NCBI RefSeq assembly: GCF_900101605.1
Contig: NZ_FMUR01000016.1
Coordinates: 1 to 64,000, forward strand
Length of the DNA stretch: 64,000 bases
Source of the DNA: Butyrivibrio hungatei
GTDB lineage: Bacteria; Bacillota; Clostridia; Lachnospirales; Lachnospiraceae
Direction: 5' to 3'
Each line of letters begins with the position of its first letter. Position 1 is the first letter of the stretch. Both the position numbers and the translations under genes were made by a program. This document shows positions 34,836-43,243 of the stretch, piece by piece. A model generated the notes under the pieces. The model had not been told where the DNA came from. It did not search any database and was given only the letters and a program-made list of their open reading frames with translations.

Positions 34836-36017
34836 ATGAGAGTATTCTTAAATGAAAAGGTTCATCAAAAATCATTGCTGATTGATTATCTTTTTGGAAA
34901 TGGGAAAAATGAGAAAAATAATGTGAATTCCAAGGAGAAGAAATATGATAGAGACACTGTCACTATCAGTATGGAGGCAAAAGAGTTATCAATAAAAGAT
35001 GCTAATGTCGATAGTTGCAGAAATACCAATATAGATAAAAGTATTGATTTAAAAAGCTATATTGATGCCGTTAAAAAAGAAAATGATAATGCGATTGAAA
35101 ATGCCGGAACAAGCATAGATGGTGCGGGAGTTGAGCTAAAAACATATAAGGATGCGGTTCATGCTGCATTAACTGATAAGTATGAGAAATTGGTACAGGA
35201 GGCAAAGCGCCATTCTGATCCGGCGGCTTATATCCAGCAGAAATATTTTGATAAATCTTCACCTTATTATCAAAGTGATTTATCTGATGCTGAAAGATCT
35301 GCGGGATATAACAATGAAATGGATATGCTTAAAATGGGAAAGCTGAGTCATACTTATTATCAGGATTCTCTATTACGCGGATGTTCATTTGGAGCATATC
35401 AAAATGAAGAATATCAATTAAGCAGAAGAATGGTAAACAAGCAGGTTGAAAACATATTTAAAGAAGCAGATATAGATTTGAGTTTTTTGACCGATAAATG
35501 CATTTTTTATATTGATCCTTATACATATCATATTTCGGTTGATGGCGCTGATAAAGAGATAAAAGAGAAAATAGAAGATGCTCTTAATGTTGGTGACAAC
35601 GGGAAAGAACTTTTTCTGCATATTTATAAAGCAACCCAACAGGAAAAATGTGAAAGTAATCAGATAGATAGAATCAGTAATCTAAAGTATCAAGCGAATG
35701 CAGCAATACATGAATATACCGGTTTAAATTTATATGAGATGTCACAAAGAGATGGGACATTTTATACAAAAGATGGTAAAGATATTCGTTTACAGCTTAA
35801 ACAAGATATTGAAAAAAATATAAAAGATAATAAATACAATGCTCTTGAATATGTTAACCATCTACTCAATGAAGTAGGGAATATCGATTGGAAAAATACA
35901 GGTGATATGACGCTTGGCATTTCATATACACCGACCGGGCTTATGGATATAGGACAAAATATAATATTTGACGGATATAGTAAGCTTGATGGAACTAATT
36001 GGTATTCTGTATTATAG
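34836..36017 (+). CDS. Hypothetical protein, AT-rich orphan gene
   Basis: 393 residues, no signal peptide and no membrane helix. The N terminus contains [18 protein letters not shown], a motif type seen near the start of several uncharacterised Lachnospiraceae proteins. The rest is Lys-, Asn-, Asp- and Tyr-rich, largely helical, with [20 protein letters not shown] and a C-terminal [21 protein letters not shown] do not recognise a domain. Base and codon use (many AAA, AAT, ATA and GAT codons) are more AT-rich than the neighbours, suggesting separate acquisition. The ribosome binding site is weak (AGGTGA at 34825-34830). The next gene begins 43 bp after the stop. Confidence 0.6.
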   Translation: MRVFLNEKVHQKSLLIDYLFGNGKNEKNNVNSKEKKYDRDTVTISMEAKELSIKDANVDSCRNTNIDKSIDLKSYIDAVKKENDNAIENAGTSIDGAGVELKTYKDAVHAALTDKYEKLVQEAKRHSDPAAYIQQKYFDKSSPYYQSDLSDAERSAGYNNEMDMLKMGKLSHTYYQDSLLRGCSFGAYQNEEYQLSRRMVNKQVENIFKEADIDLSFLTDKCIFYIDPYTYHISVDGADKEIKEKIEDALNVGDNGKELFLHIYKATQQEKCESNQIDRISNLKYQANAAIHEYTGLNLYEMSQRDGTFYTKDGKDIRLQLKQDIEKNIKDNKYNALEYVNHLLNEVGNIDWKNTGDMTLGISYTPTGLMDIGQNIIFDGYSKLDGTNWYSVL

Positions 36018-36060
36018 AAATGACATGATTTTTTTAAACGTAATTTTTGGAGGTAGACAC

Positions 36061-37236
36061 ATGAGAAAAGTAGTACTTGCAGGAGCATGCAGAACAGCAA
36101 TCGGAACAATGGGGGGAGCACTTAGCACAACACCTGCTCCGGCACTTGGAACTATTGTTATCAAAGAGGCACTTAACCGTGCAGGAGTTAAACCTGAACA
36201 GGTTGACGAAGTATATATGGGATGTGTTATCCAGGCAGGACTTGGACAGAATCCCGCAAGACAGGCAGCATTAAACGCTGGTATTCCTGTTGAGGTTCCC
36301 GCTACAACAATCAACGTATTGTGCGGATCGGGTCTTCACTGCGTTAACCTTGCAGCTAAGCTTATCGGAATGGGAGATGCAGATATCATCGTAGCCGGCG
36401 GTATGGAGAACATGTCAATGGCTCCTTACCTTATGCAGCAGGGAAGATACGGATATCGTATGGGATCCGGAGAACTTCAGGATGCTATGATTAAAGACGC
36501 ACTCACAGATGCTTTTGGCGGATATCATATGGGTATCACTGCTGAGAATATCGCAGAGCAGTGGCATCTTACAAGAGAGCAGCTCGATGAGTTTGCAGCA
36601 TGGTCTCAGAACAAGGCTGAGAAAGCGATTGCAGACGGTAAATTCAAGGAAGAGATCGTTCCTGTAGAGATAAAGAAAAAGAAAGAGACAATCATTTTTG
36701 ACACTGACGAAGGTCCGAGAAAGGGCGTTACAGCAGAGGGTATCGCACATCTTAAGCCCGCATTCAAGAAGGACGGCGTGGTTACAGCAGCAAATTCTTC
36801 GGGAATCAACGATGCCGCATCGGCAATAATCGTTATGAGTGAAGAGAAGGCAAAAGAGCTTGGTGTTAAGCCTCTCGGAACATGGATCGCCGGAGAGCTT
36901 GCAGGTGTAGAGCCCAGCATCATGGGAATCGGACCTGTAGCAGCTACTCAGAAAGTTATGAAAAAAGCCGGATATTCAATCGGTGATTTTGATCTTATCG
37001 AAGCAAATGAGGCTTTTGCCGCACAGTCAGTGGCTGTTCAGCATGACCTCGGATTCAGCAAAGATGTACTTAACGTAAACGGTGGAGCAATTGCACTTGG
37101 ACATCCCGTTGGATGCTCAGGAAACAGAATTCTTGTTTCACTTCTGTATGAGATGCAGAGAAGAGATGTTCATAAGGGACTTGCAACTCTTTGTGTAGGC
37201 GGTGGAATGGGCTGCGCTGCAATCGTAGAGCGATAA
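36061..37236 (+). CDS. Second acetyl-CoA acetyltransferase (thiolase paralog)
   Basis: 391 residues, strongly similar to the butyrate-operon thiolase throughout ([71 protein letters not shown]). All catalytic residues are present: Cys in CGSGLHC, His in GHPVG and the C-terminal Cys. It is separate from crt, hbd and bcd and follows an AT-rich orphan gene. It may supply acetoacetyl-CoA for another route or act as a backup. GGAGG at 36050-36054 supports ATG 36061; the longer open frame upstream overlaps the previous gene. Confidence 0.92.
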   Translation: MRKVVLAGACRTAIGTMGGALSTTPAPALGTIVIKEALNRAGVKPEQVDEVYMGCVIQAGLGQNPARQAALNAGIPVEVPATTINVLCGSGLHCVNLAAKLIGMGDADIIVAGGMENMSMAPYLMQQGRYGYRMGSGELQDAMIKDALTDAFGGYHMGITAENIAEQWHLTREQLDEFAAWSQNKAEKAIADGKFKEEIVPVEIKKKKETIIFDTDEGPRKGVTAEGIAHLKPAFKKDGVVTAANSSGINDAASAIIVMSEEKAKELGVKPLGTWIAGELAGVEPSIMGIGPVAATQKVMKKAGYSIGDFDLIEANEAFAAQSVAVQHDLGFSKDVLNVNGGAIALGHPVGCSGNRILVSLLYEMQRRDVHKGLATLCVGGGMGCAAIVER

Positions 37237-37309
37237 ATTACTTAAGAAAAAACTGATTGGTTCAGAGTTTTCTAAGATCGCTCCGCAGGGATGCGCATGG
37301 AGGCTTTTG

Positions 37310-38449
37310 ATGGCTGATCGTTCAATTATGCTTGTTGATGACAATGACATCAACAGAGGTATTCTTGCAGAGATTTTTAAAGACAAGTACAACATCATAG
37401 AGGCAAGTGACGGAAGTGAAGCTGTGAGGCTTATAAATCAGGAAAGCTCAAAGCTTGCCGCCATATTGCTGGATGTTATTATGCCGGGAATGGACGGTTA
37501 TGCCGTTCTTGAGGCGATGGTCAATCATGATAATCTAAACGAGAGAATTCCGGTACTTATGATCACTGCAGATACGTCGACCGAAGCGGAGAGAACCAGT
37601 TATGAAAAGGGCGCGGCTGACGTGATACATAAGCCTTTCGATCCTGTCATTGTCGACAGGCGTGTTTCCAAGGCTATTGAACTGTACGACCATAAGAACA
37701 ATCTTGAGACAAAGGTTGACGATCAGACAAGAATCTTGAAAAAGCAGTTTATTTATTTGAAGAAACAAGAAGAAAGGCTACGATACAGCAATGAGAAAGT
37801 CATTGATACAATAGCGACCATCATTGAGTTTAGAAATATGGAGTCGGGATATCATCTTAAGAGGATCAAAGGATTCGTGAGGATACTTGCTCTTACGGCG
37901 ATGAACAACTATCCCGAGATGGGGCTTACGCCGCATATGATAGAAGTATTGACACAGGCTTCCGCAATGCATGATGTAGGTAAGATCTCGGTTCCCGATT
38001 CAATCCTTCTTAAACCCGGACGACTTACATCGGAAGAGTTTGAAGTGATGAAGTCTCACACGACAAGAGGCTGTGAGATAATCGAGAAGCTCAAAGATAT
38101 TCAGGATAAAGAATATTACGAAGCCTGTCTTGATATATGCAGGCACCACCACGAGAGATATGACGGAAGAGGATATCCCGACGGGCTTAAGGGTGAAGAA
38201 AACTCTATAGGAGCCCAGCTTACGGCCATTGCCGATGTATATGATGCGCTTGTAAGCGACCGTGTTTACAAATCTGCATATCCTGTGGATAAAGCCTATG
38301 AAATGATCAAGAATGGTGAGTGCGGAGTGTTTTCGCCAAAGCTTCTTGCATGCTTTGAATTTGCAAGACCTGACATGGAAAAACTCGTCGCACAGACCAA
38401 AGCGGCAGAGGCTGCCGAAAAAAACAGCTATTCTCCATATGGTAGTTAA
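37310..38449 (+). CDS. Response regulator with HD-GYP cyclic-di-GMP phosphodiesterase domain
   Basis: 379 residues. Receiver domain (about 1-125) with DDNDINRGIL and phospho-acceptor D55 (LLDVIMPGMDG), TADTSTEAER and KPFDPV. A coiled linker (about 130-165) leads to an HD-GYP domain (about 170-365) with H221-D222 in MHDVGKISVPD, HHHERYDGRGYPDGLKGEE (G288-Y289-P290) and AIADVYDALVSDR. Such proteins hydrolyse cyclic-di-GMP under phosphorylation control and influence motility and surface attachment. No histidine kinase gene is adjacent. The start is ATG 37310 with GGAGG at 37299-37303; the in-frame TTG just before it is less likely. Confidence 0.92.
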   Translation: MADRSIMLVDDNDINRGILAEIFKDKYNIIEASDGSEAVRLINQESSKLAAILLDVIMPGMDGYAVLEAMVNHDNLNERIPVLMITADTSTEAERTSYEKGAADVIHKPFDPVIVDRRVSKAIELYDHKNNLETKVDDQTRILKKQFIYLKKQEERLRYSNEKVIDTIATIIEFRNMESGYHLKRIKGFVRILALTAMNNYPEMGLTPHMIEVLTQASAMHDVGKISVPDSILLKPGRLTSEEFEVMKSHTTRGCEIIEKLKDIQDKEYYEACLDICRHHHERYDGRGYPDGLKGEENSIGAQLTAIADVYDALVSDRVYKSAYPVDKAYEMIKNGECGVFSPKLLACFEFARPDMEKLVAQTKAAEAAEKNSYSPYGS

Positions 38450-38458
38450 AAAATATTA

Positions 38459-38487
38459 TTGACAAAGACGCCCGTGGTACATATAAT
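38459..38487 (+). promoter_or_regulatory. Consensus sigma-A promoter of tRNA-Arg
   Basis: TTGACA (38459-38464), 17 nt, TATAAT (38482-38487): a full-consensus promoter starting 28 bp before the tRNA. A perfect 9-bp inverted repeat, CGCCCGTGG (38469-38477) and CCACGGGCG (38499-38507), brackets the -10 box. Confidence 0.85.
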
Positions 38488-38514
38488 ATAGTTTGTTGCC
38501 ACGGGCGACATTAT

Positions 38515-38588
38515 GTGAGTGTAGCTCAGCTGGATAGAGCGTCTGGCTACGGACCAGAAGGTCGCGAGTTCGAATCTTGTCACTCACA
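38515..38588 (+). tRNA. tRNA-Arg (anticodon ACG)
   Basis: Acceptor stem GTGAGTG/CACTCAC, anticodon stem TCTGG/CCAGA with loop CTACGGA (anticodon ACG, wobble A expected to be deaminated to inosine by TadA), T-arm GCGAGTTCGAATCTTGT. CCA is not encoded. Confidence 0.93.
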
Positions 38589-38599
38589 TTACTACTTGG

Positions 38600-38626
38600 A
38601 AGCGTATCGGATTGATACGCTTTTTT
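38600..38626 (+). terminator. Terminator of tRNA-Arg
   Basis: AAGCGTATC (38600-38608) pairs perfectly with GATACGCTT (38614-38622), five-base loop, T tail. Confidence 0.88.
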
Positions 38627-38679
38627 CGTTTGTTTAAGTTTAGTGAAGCATATATTTTTTTATGGTATACTATCTTGGT

Positions 38680-39828
38680 ATGAAAAAGATGGAATTGATA
38701 GCCCCTTGCCACTTTGGCCTGGAGGCGGTACTCAAAAAAGAAATAATAGATCTCGGCTATGACATAACTGAGGTCTCGGACGGCAGAATTACTTTCGCGG
38801 GTGATGCGGATGCGGTCTGCCGTGCAAATATCGGTCTTAGAACTGCGGAGAGGATTCTCATAAAAGTGGGAAGTTTTCACGCAGAGTCTTTTGAAGAGCT
38901 GTATCAGGGAGTGAAAGAGCTCCCGTGGGAAGAGTTCATACCGGAGCGTGGAAAGTTCTGGGTAAAAAAGGCATCAAGCGTTAAGAGTAAACTCTTTAGC
39001 CCTTCTGATATTCAGTCAATTACGAAAAAAGCTATAGTGGAAAAACTTAAACTCAGCTATCACACAGACTGGTTTAAGGAAGATGCCGAGAGCTACCCGA
39101 TAAGAGTTTTTTTGATGAAGGACGAAGTCACGGTTGCGCTTGATACAACAGGCGATTCCTTGCATAAAAGAGGATACAGAAAGCTTGAATCCAAGGCGCC
39201 TATCGCGGAAAATCTTGCGGCTGCGCTTATAAAGCTTACGCCTTGGAACGGCAGCAGGATTCTTGTGGATCCTTTTTGCGGAAGCGGGACAATCCCTATC
39301 GAAGCTGCGATGATGGCGGCGAATATAGCTCCCGGAATGAACAGAAATTTCACGGCTGAGAGCTGGACACATCTTATCACGCCTCAGAATTGGAAGGATG
39401 TCAGGGAAGAAGCGCAGGATGAGATAATCACCGATATAGATGTCGATATTCAGGGCTACGACCTTGATCCCGAGATGGTGGAGATTGCCAGGATCAACGC
39501 AAGAAAAGCGGGCGTTGAGAAGATGATCCACTTCCAGACAAGAGATATAGCGGATTTAAGTCACAGGAAGAAATACGGATTTATCATCACAAATCCTCCG
39601 TACGGAGAGAGAATCGGTGATAAGGATATTCTTCCGAAGCTCTACAGAACAATAGGAGAAAGATATAAGAGCCTTGATGCATGGTCGATGTATTTGATAA
39701 CAGGCTATGAGCAGGCTGAGAAATATATAGGCAAAAAAGCTGATAAGAACAGGAAAATCTACAATGGAATGATAAAGACTTATTTTTATCAGTTCATGGG
39801 ACCAAAGCCTCCAAGAAGAAGCGAGTGA
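38680..39828 (+). CDS. THUMP-domain class I SAM-dependent RNA methyltransferase (RlmL/YpsC-like)
   Basis: 382 residues from ATG 38680. The N-terminal ferredoxin-like and THUMP region (about 1-160) begins MELIAPCHFGLEAVLKKEI, and RANIGLRTAERILIKVG fits the RlmL family. The Rossmann methyltransferase domain carries VDPFCGSGTIPIEAAMMA (motif I) and the catalytic IITNPPYGER (NPPY, motif IV), typical of N2-guanine methylation in 23S rRNA. There is no good ribosome binding site for any of the ATGs at 38662, 38680 or 38689, and a -10-like TATACT lies at 38666-38671. The mRNA may therefore be leaderless or have a very short leader, so the exact start is uncertain. Confidence 0.85.
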   Translation: MKKMELIAPCHFGLEAVLKKEIIDLGYDITEVSDGRITFAGDADAVCRANIGLRTAERILIKVGSFHAESFEELYQGVKELPWEEFIPERGKFWVKKASSVKSKLFSPSDIQSITKKAIVEKLKLSYHTDWFKEDAESYPIRVFLMKDEVTVALDTTGDSLHKRGYRKLESKAPIAENLAAALIKLTPWNGSRILVDPFCGSGTIPIEAAMMAANIAPGMNRNFTAESWTHLITPQNWKDVREEAQDEIITDIDVDIQGYDLDPEMVEIARINARKAGVEKMIHFQTRDIADLSHRKKYGFIITNPPYGERIGDKDILPKLYRTIGERYKSLDAWSMYLITGYEQAEKYIGKKADKNRKIYNGMIKTYFYQFMGPKPPRRSE

Positions 39829-39838
39829 GCCAATTGTC

Positions 39839-40897
39839 ATGAAAAAAGAGGAAATGAGAAAAGTAGCGGTCTTTGCAGCAGTATTTGGTGTTCTCTCTAT
39901 CGCGCTTATGCTCCGCAGATCCGCAACCAAACATATACTTATAACGGATGCGGCAGAGATGCCCGTGAGCAGTATTGAGTCCGGAGATTCTTTTGACCTG
40001 CTGGTTCAAAAAGAAGATTCAAAAGACGGAAAGATGAAACTTATCATTCCTCTTGCGAAAAGCGTAAGCTCCGAGGATATCAAGCTTGAAGACAGATACT
40101 CGGATCATGAACTTCTTATCTATATTGACAGTAGAGAAGAAGGCTTTTATGGCGATAATGCAATTCTTTCAAATTCGGATATTTTGGAGAGCGCTGTCTG
40201 CTATGCCGAAAATGACGCCGGCAGTGTGTGCCTTGATTTTAAGCTTGACGGCTTTTATGCAAACGAGAGCGCGCTCACAGATCACAGCACTGTTGAGGTT
40301 GAGTTTTTCAGACCCAAAGACAGGTATGACAAGATTGTTCTGATCGATCCCGAAATAGATAAAACTTTTGGCGGCATTCTGCCCGGCAGCGGAGTCTCCG
40401 AAAACGACGTCACTCTTGATGTTGCGCAGAGGCTTAGAAGTATAGCCGAAAAAGATGTCGAGAATAAGATCAAGTTTTTTTTCACACATATGACGGATGC
40501 TGATATTTCGGATGAGAGTAAAGAACTGCTCGTAAAAGAATCCTGTGCCGATATGGCTGTCAAATTGGCGGCGTCAAAGTCTTCGGACAGGGATAACAAC
40601 GGAATTGAGACGTATTATAACGGTACTTTTTTTATCAGAGATCTTAGCAATGTGAGATTTGCCGATATTGTGGAGCGAAGCTGCTCGGACAATACGGGAA
40701 ACACGGCGCTTGGAATATATGAATGTGATGAGAGCGATGCTTTCATCCAAAACTCTGTGGTGCCTTCAGCCAAGATATCACTGGGATATCTTACGGGAAA
40801 TAAAGACGCGGATAAGCTTGCTTCGGGCTCTTACAGGCAAAAGGCCGCTGAGGGTATCTATCAGGCGATTTTAGACGGCTATAAGGAGATGGAATGA
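39839..40897 (+). CDS. Amidase_3-like protein with degenerate zinc site
   Basis: 352 residues with one N-terminal membrane segment (VAVFAAVFGVLSIALML). The C-terminal half (about 165-350) follows the N-acetylmuramoyl-L-alanine amidase (Amidase_3) pattern: KIVLIDPEIDKTFGG takes the place of VVLDPGHGG, SENDVTLDVAQRLRSI retains the metal Glu position, and NGIETYYNG matches the usual GVETYY. The first zinc His (GHGG) and the His of SIHAN are missing; that position reads AVKLAASKS. The protein is therefore probably a non-catalytic, membrane-anchored amidase homolog. Its stop overlaps the start of the rdgB-like gene by ATGA. The start ATG 39839 has only a weak ribosome binding site and may rely on coupling to the upstream gene. 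Confidence 0.6.
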   Translation: MKKEEMRKVAVFAAVFGVLSIALMLRRSATKHILITDAAEMPVSSIESGDSFDLLVQKEDSKDGKMKLIIPLAKSVSSEDIKLEDRYSDHELLIYIDSREEGFYGDNAILSNSDILESAVCYAENDAGSVCLDFKLDGFYANESALTDHSTVEVEFFRPKDRYDKIVLIDPEIDKTFGGILPGSGVSENDVTLDVAQRLRSIAEKDVENKIKFFFTHMTDADISDESKELLVKESCADMAVKLAASKSSDRDNNGIETYYNGTFFIRDLSNVRFADIVERSCSDNTGNTALGIYECDESDAFIQNSVVPSAKISLGYLTGNKDADKLASGSYRQKAAEGIYQAILDGYKEME

Positions 40898-41514
40898 GAA
40901 TAGTATTTGCAACCGGAAATAACGACAAATTGAAAGAAATACGCGAGATTTTGGATACTCTGAACATAGAGATCATCTCGATGAAAGAAGCAGGTGTTTT
41001 TGAGGACGTGGAAGAGAATGGAAAAACATTTGCCGAGAACTCGATGATAAAGGCAACTTCGATAGCGCAGATTATTAAAGATAAGTTCCCTGAGGAAGCA
41101 AAAGAGACAATCGTTCTTGCGGATGATTCGGGACTTGAGATTGACTATCTGAACGGCGAGCCCGGCGTTTATTCGGCAAGATACATGGGAAAAGAAACAT
41201 CATATACAGAGAAAAACAACAATCTTATCGAGAGACTTAACGGCGTTCCGGATAGCGAGCGTACCGCAAGATTTGTATGCGCGATATCTGCGGTTCTGCC
41301 TGACGGAAAAGAGCTTTCAACGGTTGGAACAATGGAAGGCATAATTGGATATGAGATTGCCGGAGTAAACGGATTCGGTTACGATCCTATCTTTTATCTT
41401 CCCGAGTACAAGAAGACAAGTGCAGAGATTTCCGCGGATGAGAAGAATGCTATAAGTCATAGAGGAAAAGCGCTTAGAGAGATGGCTAAACTCCTTAAAG
41501 AAGAACTGGCCTAG
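40894..41514 (+). CDS. rdgB: XTP/dITP diphosphatase (RdgB/HAM1 family)
   Basis: 206 residues. The N terminus MRIVFATGNNDKLKEIREIL is the family signature, with FAENSMIKA, VLADDSGLEIDYLNGEPGVY and GFGYDPIFYLPEY. It hydrolyses non-canonical purine triphosphates (ITP, dITP, XTP) to monophosphates and protects nucleic acids. The start overlaps the preceding stop codon, and a metallophosphoesterase gene follows, a common pairing in Firmicutes. Confidence 0.94.
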   Translation: MRIVFATGNNDKLKEIREILDTLNIEIISMKEAGVFEDVEENGKTFAENSMIKATSIAQIIKDKFPEEAKETIVLADDSGLEIDYLNGEPGVYSARYMGKETSYTEKNNNLIERLNGVPDSERTARFVCAISAVLPDGKELSTVGTMEGIIGYEIAGVNGFGYDPIFYLPEYKKTSAEISADEKNAISHRGKALREMAKLLKEELA

Positions 41515-41592
41515 TCGTTTTGCGGCAGTTTTTTATATCTGCCTGTTGTTTAAGGTAATGCACGACAATGGTGCGAAACGGGAGATTGATTG

Positions 41593-42072
41593 ATGCACAG
41601 ATATTTGGTCGTGAGTGATACTCACGGTAGAGATGACAACTTTTATAAAGTTCTTGATATTGAAGGGAAACTTGACGGAATTATACACTGCGGAGACTTT
41701 GAGGGCTCCGAAGGGAAATTTGCCATTGCAGCCGATTGTCCGGTGTATTTTGTTGCGGGAAATAATGATTTTTTTTCAACGCTTGGAAGAGAGCTTTCAT
41801 TTTCGCTGGACGGGCATAAGGCGTTCCTTACTCACGGACATCAGTACCTTGTAAGTATGGACCTTGAGAATCTTCGAAGTGAAGGGATTGCAAGGGGAGC
41901 TGAGCTGATTTTTTACGGACATACGCATAAGCCTGTGGCGAAGACCATGGGCGGTGTCTATATCTTTAACCCGGGAAGTCTCGCATATCCGAGGCAGGAG
42001 GGAAGAAGGCCGAGTTACCTCATTTTGACGATTGAAAACGACGATATAAAATATGAAATAAAATACCTGTAA
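41593..42072 (+). CDS. YfcE/MJ0936-family metallophosphoesterase
   Basis: 159 residues with the calcineurin-like phosphoesterase motifs: VVSDTHGRDDN, IIHCGDFEGSEG, FVAGNNDFF, LTHGHQYLV and FYGHTHKPV. Family members hydrolyse phosphodiesters with Mn or Ni; the physiological substrate is not known. ATG 41593 has GGGAG at 41580-41584; the TTG immediately before it is less likely. It follows the rdgB-like gene by 78 bp. Confidence 0.88.
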   Translation: MHRYLVVSDTHGRDDNFYKVLDIEGKLDGIIHCGDFEGSEGKFAIAADCPVYFVAGNNDFFSTLGRELSFSLDGHKAFLTHGHQYLVSMDLENLRSEGIARGAELIFYGHTHKPVAKTMGGVYIFNPGSLAYPRQEGRRPSYLILTIENDDIKYEIKYL

Positions 42073-42122
42073 ATACGGGATTTTGCAATAAAAAAATATT
42101 TGAAAAATAAGAAAAAATGGTG

Positions 42123-42152
42123 TTGACAAGCCCCGAAAGTCTATTATATAAT
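42123..42152 (+). promoter_or_regulatory. Sigma-A promoter of the tRNA cluster
   Basis: TTGACA (42123-42128), 18-nt spacer, TATAAT (42147-42152), 40 bp before tRNA-Pro. Confidence 0.8.
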
Positions 42153-42191
42153 AAATCTCGCGTTACGGCTTAGACCTTAATGTGAACAAGA

Positions 42192-42266
42192 CGGGGTGTG
42201 GCTCAGCTTGGCTAGAGCACCTGCTTTGGGAGCAGGGGGTCGCAGGTTCGAATCCTGTCACCCCGA
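42192..42266 (+). tRNA. tRNA-Pro (anticodon TGG)
   Basis: Acceptor CGGGGTG/CACCCCG, anticodon loop TTTGGGA in CTGCT...AGCAG, T-arm CGCAGGTTCGAATCCTGT. First of six clustered tRNA genes; CCA not encoded. Confidence 0.94.
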
Positions 42267-42304
42267 TCAGGGGATAAGCCAAAGATTAACTCAATATTGT
42301 TTAT

Positions 42305-42375
42305 GCGGGTGTAGTTCAATGGTAGAACACTAGCCTTCCAAGCTAGATACGTGGGTTCGATTCCCATCACCCGCT
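42305..42375 (+). tRNA. tRNA-Gly (anticodon TCC)
   Basis: Acceptor GCGGGTG/CACCCGC, anticodon loop CTTCCAA in CTAGC...GCTAG, T-arm GTGGGTTCGATTCCCAT. Confidence 0.94.
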
Positions 42376-42402
42376 TTGAGCAGAACACTTGGCGAGCTGA
42401 GA

Positions 42403-42475
42403 GAACTTGCTGAGGTTTTACCGAAGCTAGTTCGAACGTCTTCCGGCGAGCGAATGCGAGAGCGGAAGTTCCTTT
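42403..42475 (+). repeat. Element A followed by element B, between tRNA-Gly and tRNA-Arg
   Basis: Element A: GAACT (42403-42407) with AGTTC (42429-42433), T/T mismatch, GCT/AGC, GA/GA, then GGT/ACC closing a TTT loop. Element B: CTTCCG (42440-42445) with CGGAAG (42463-42468), GCGA facing GAGAG; a TTCCTTTTT tail follows, so this copy could also terminate transcription. A partial copy starts at about 42380. Confidence 0.6.
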
Positions 42476-42521
42476 TTATTAACGTCAAGTTCGGCAAATC
42501 AGTGCACTGCTTCTAAAACAT

Positions 42522-42595
<74 letters not shown>

Positions 42596-42604
42596 TTTTT
42601 ATAT

Positions 42605-42679
42605 GGTGGCTATAGCGTAGTTGGTTAACGCGCCAGATTGTGGTTCTGGAGACCGAGGGTTCGAGTCCCTCTAGCCACC
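42605..42679 (+). tRNA. tRNA-His (anticodon GTG)
   Basis: Anticodon loop TTGTGGT in CCAGA...TCTGG. The extra G at position -1 (42605) that identifies tRNA-His is encoded and can pair with C73 (42679). Confidence 0.94.
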
Positions 42680-42805
42680 CTGAGTAATCACTTGATAGAT
42701 TATTTCAAATCGGTGCATTACTTGGTTCTGACAAGCACATAGTGCAAGTCTGGAACAACTTTTGTAATTGCTACAGCGGAGTATAGCGTTAAGCTCTTAC
42801 AATCT

Positions 42806-42877
42806 TGGGCTATCGCCAAGCGGTAAGGCACAGCACTTTGACTGCTGCATACGACGGTTCGAATCCGGCTAGCCCAG
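42806..42877 (+). tRNA. tRNA-Gln (anticodon TTG)
   Basis: Acceptor TGGGCTA/TAGCCCA, anticodon loop CTTTGAC in CAGCA...TGCTG. The first pair is U-A, a usual tRNA-Gln identity feature. The spacer 42680-42805 holds nothing else that I can identify. Confidence 0.94.
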
Positions 42878-42924
42878 TTAGCGGTGAGATGTTTCGTCGC
42901 AAGATAATTACATAATGAATACAT

Positions 42925-42997
42925 GGGATATTAGCTCAGGTGGTAGAGCACTTGACTTTTAATCAAGTTGTCGGGGGTTCGAATCCCCCATGTCTCA
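42925..42997 (+). tRNA. tRNA-Lys (anticodon TTT)
   Basis: Acceptor GGGATAT/ATGTCTC with two wobbles, anticodon loop CTTTTAA in TTGA...TCAA. Last of the cluster. Confidence 0.92.
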
Positions 42998-43005
42998 TTC
43001 AATGA

Positions 43006-43037
43006 AACTGTTCAGTCTATAGGCTGAGCAGTTTTTT
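43006..43037 (+). terminator. Terminator of the tRNA cluster
   Basis: AACTGTTCAG (43006-43015) pairs with CTGAGCAGTT (43024-43033), one wobble, then a T run. Confidence 0.88.
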
Positions 43038-43095
43038 GTTGCACAGGAAATTTCTCTGAAATGCTTATTCAACAAAAATGCTCCGCATGAGCTAA

Positions 43096-43126
43096 GCATT
43101 TGCTGAAGTTTTATCAAAGCTATTGC
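43096..43126 (+). repeat. Structured intergenic repeat, element A copy 5 (degenerate)
   Basis: GCATT with ATTGC (one mismatch), inner GCT/AGC and a related loop. The second GA of the GA/GA motif is changed to CA. It sits between the tRNA terminator and the 75-bp array; 43127-43243 holds nothing else that I can identify. Confidence 0.4.
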
Positions 43127-43243
43127 GTGCCATACAGAGTAGGATTGCGTAGATTGTGGAAGGGTAGTGCTGCAATTATCAAATGCCTCGATCTTTTTAT
43201 GTAGGATAATTGCTTAGCAATACTGTTTATGTGAAGCGGGTGT

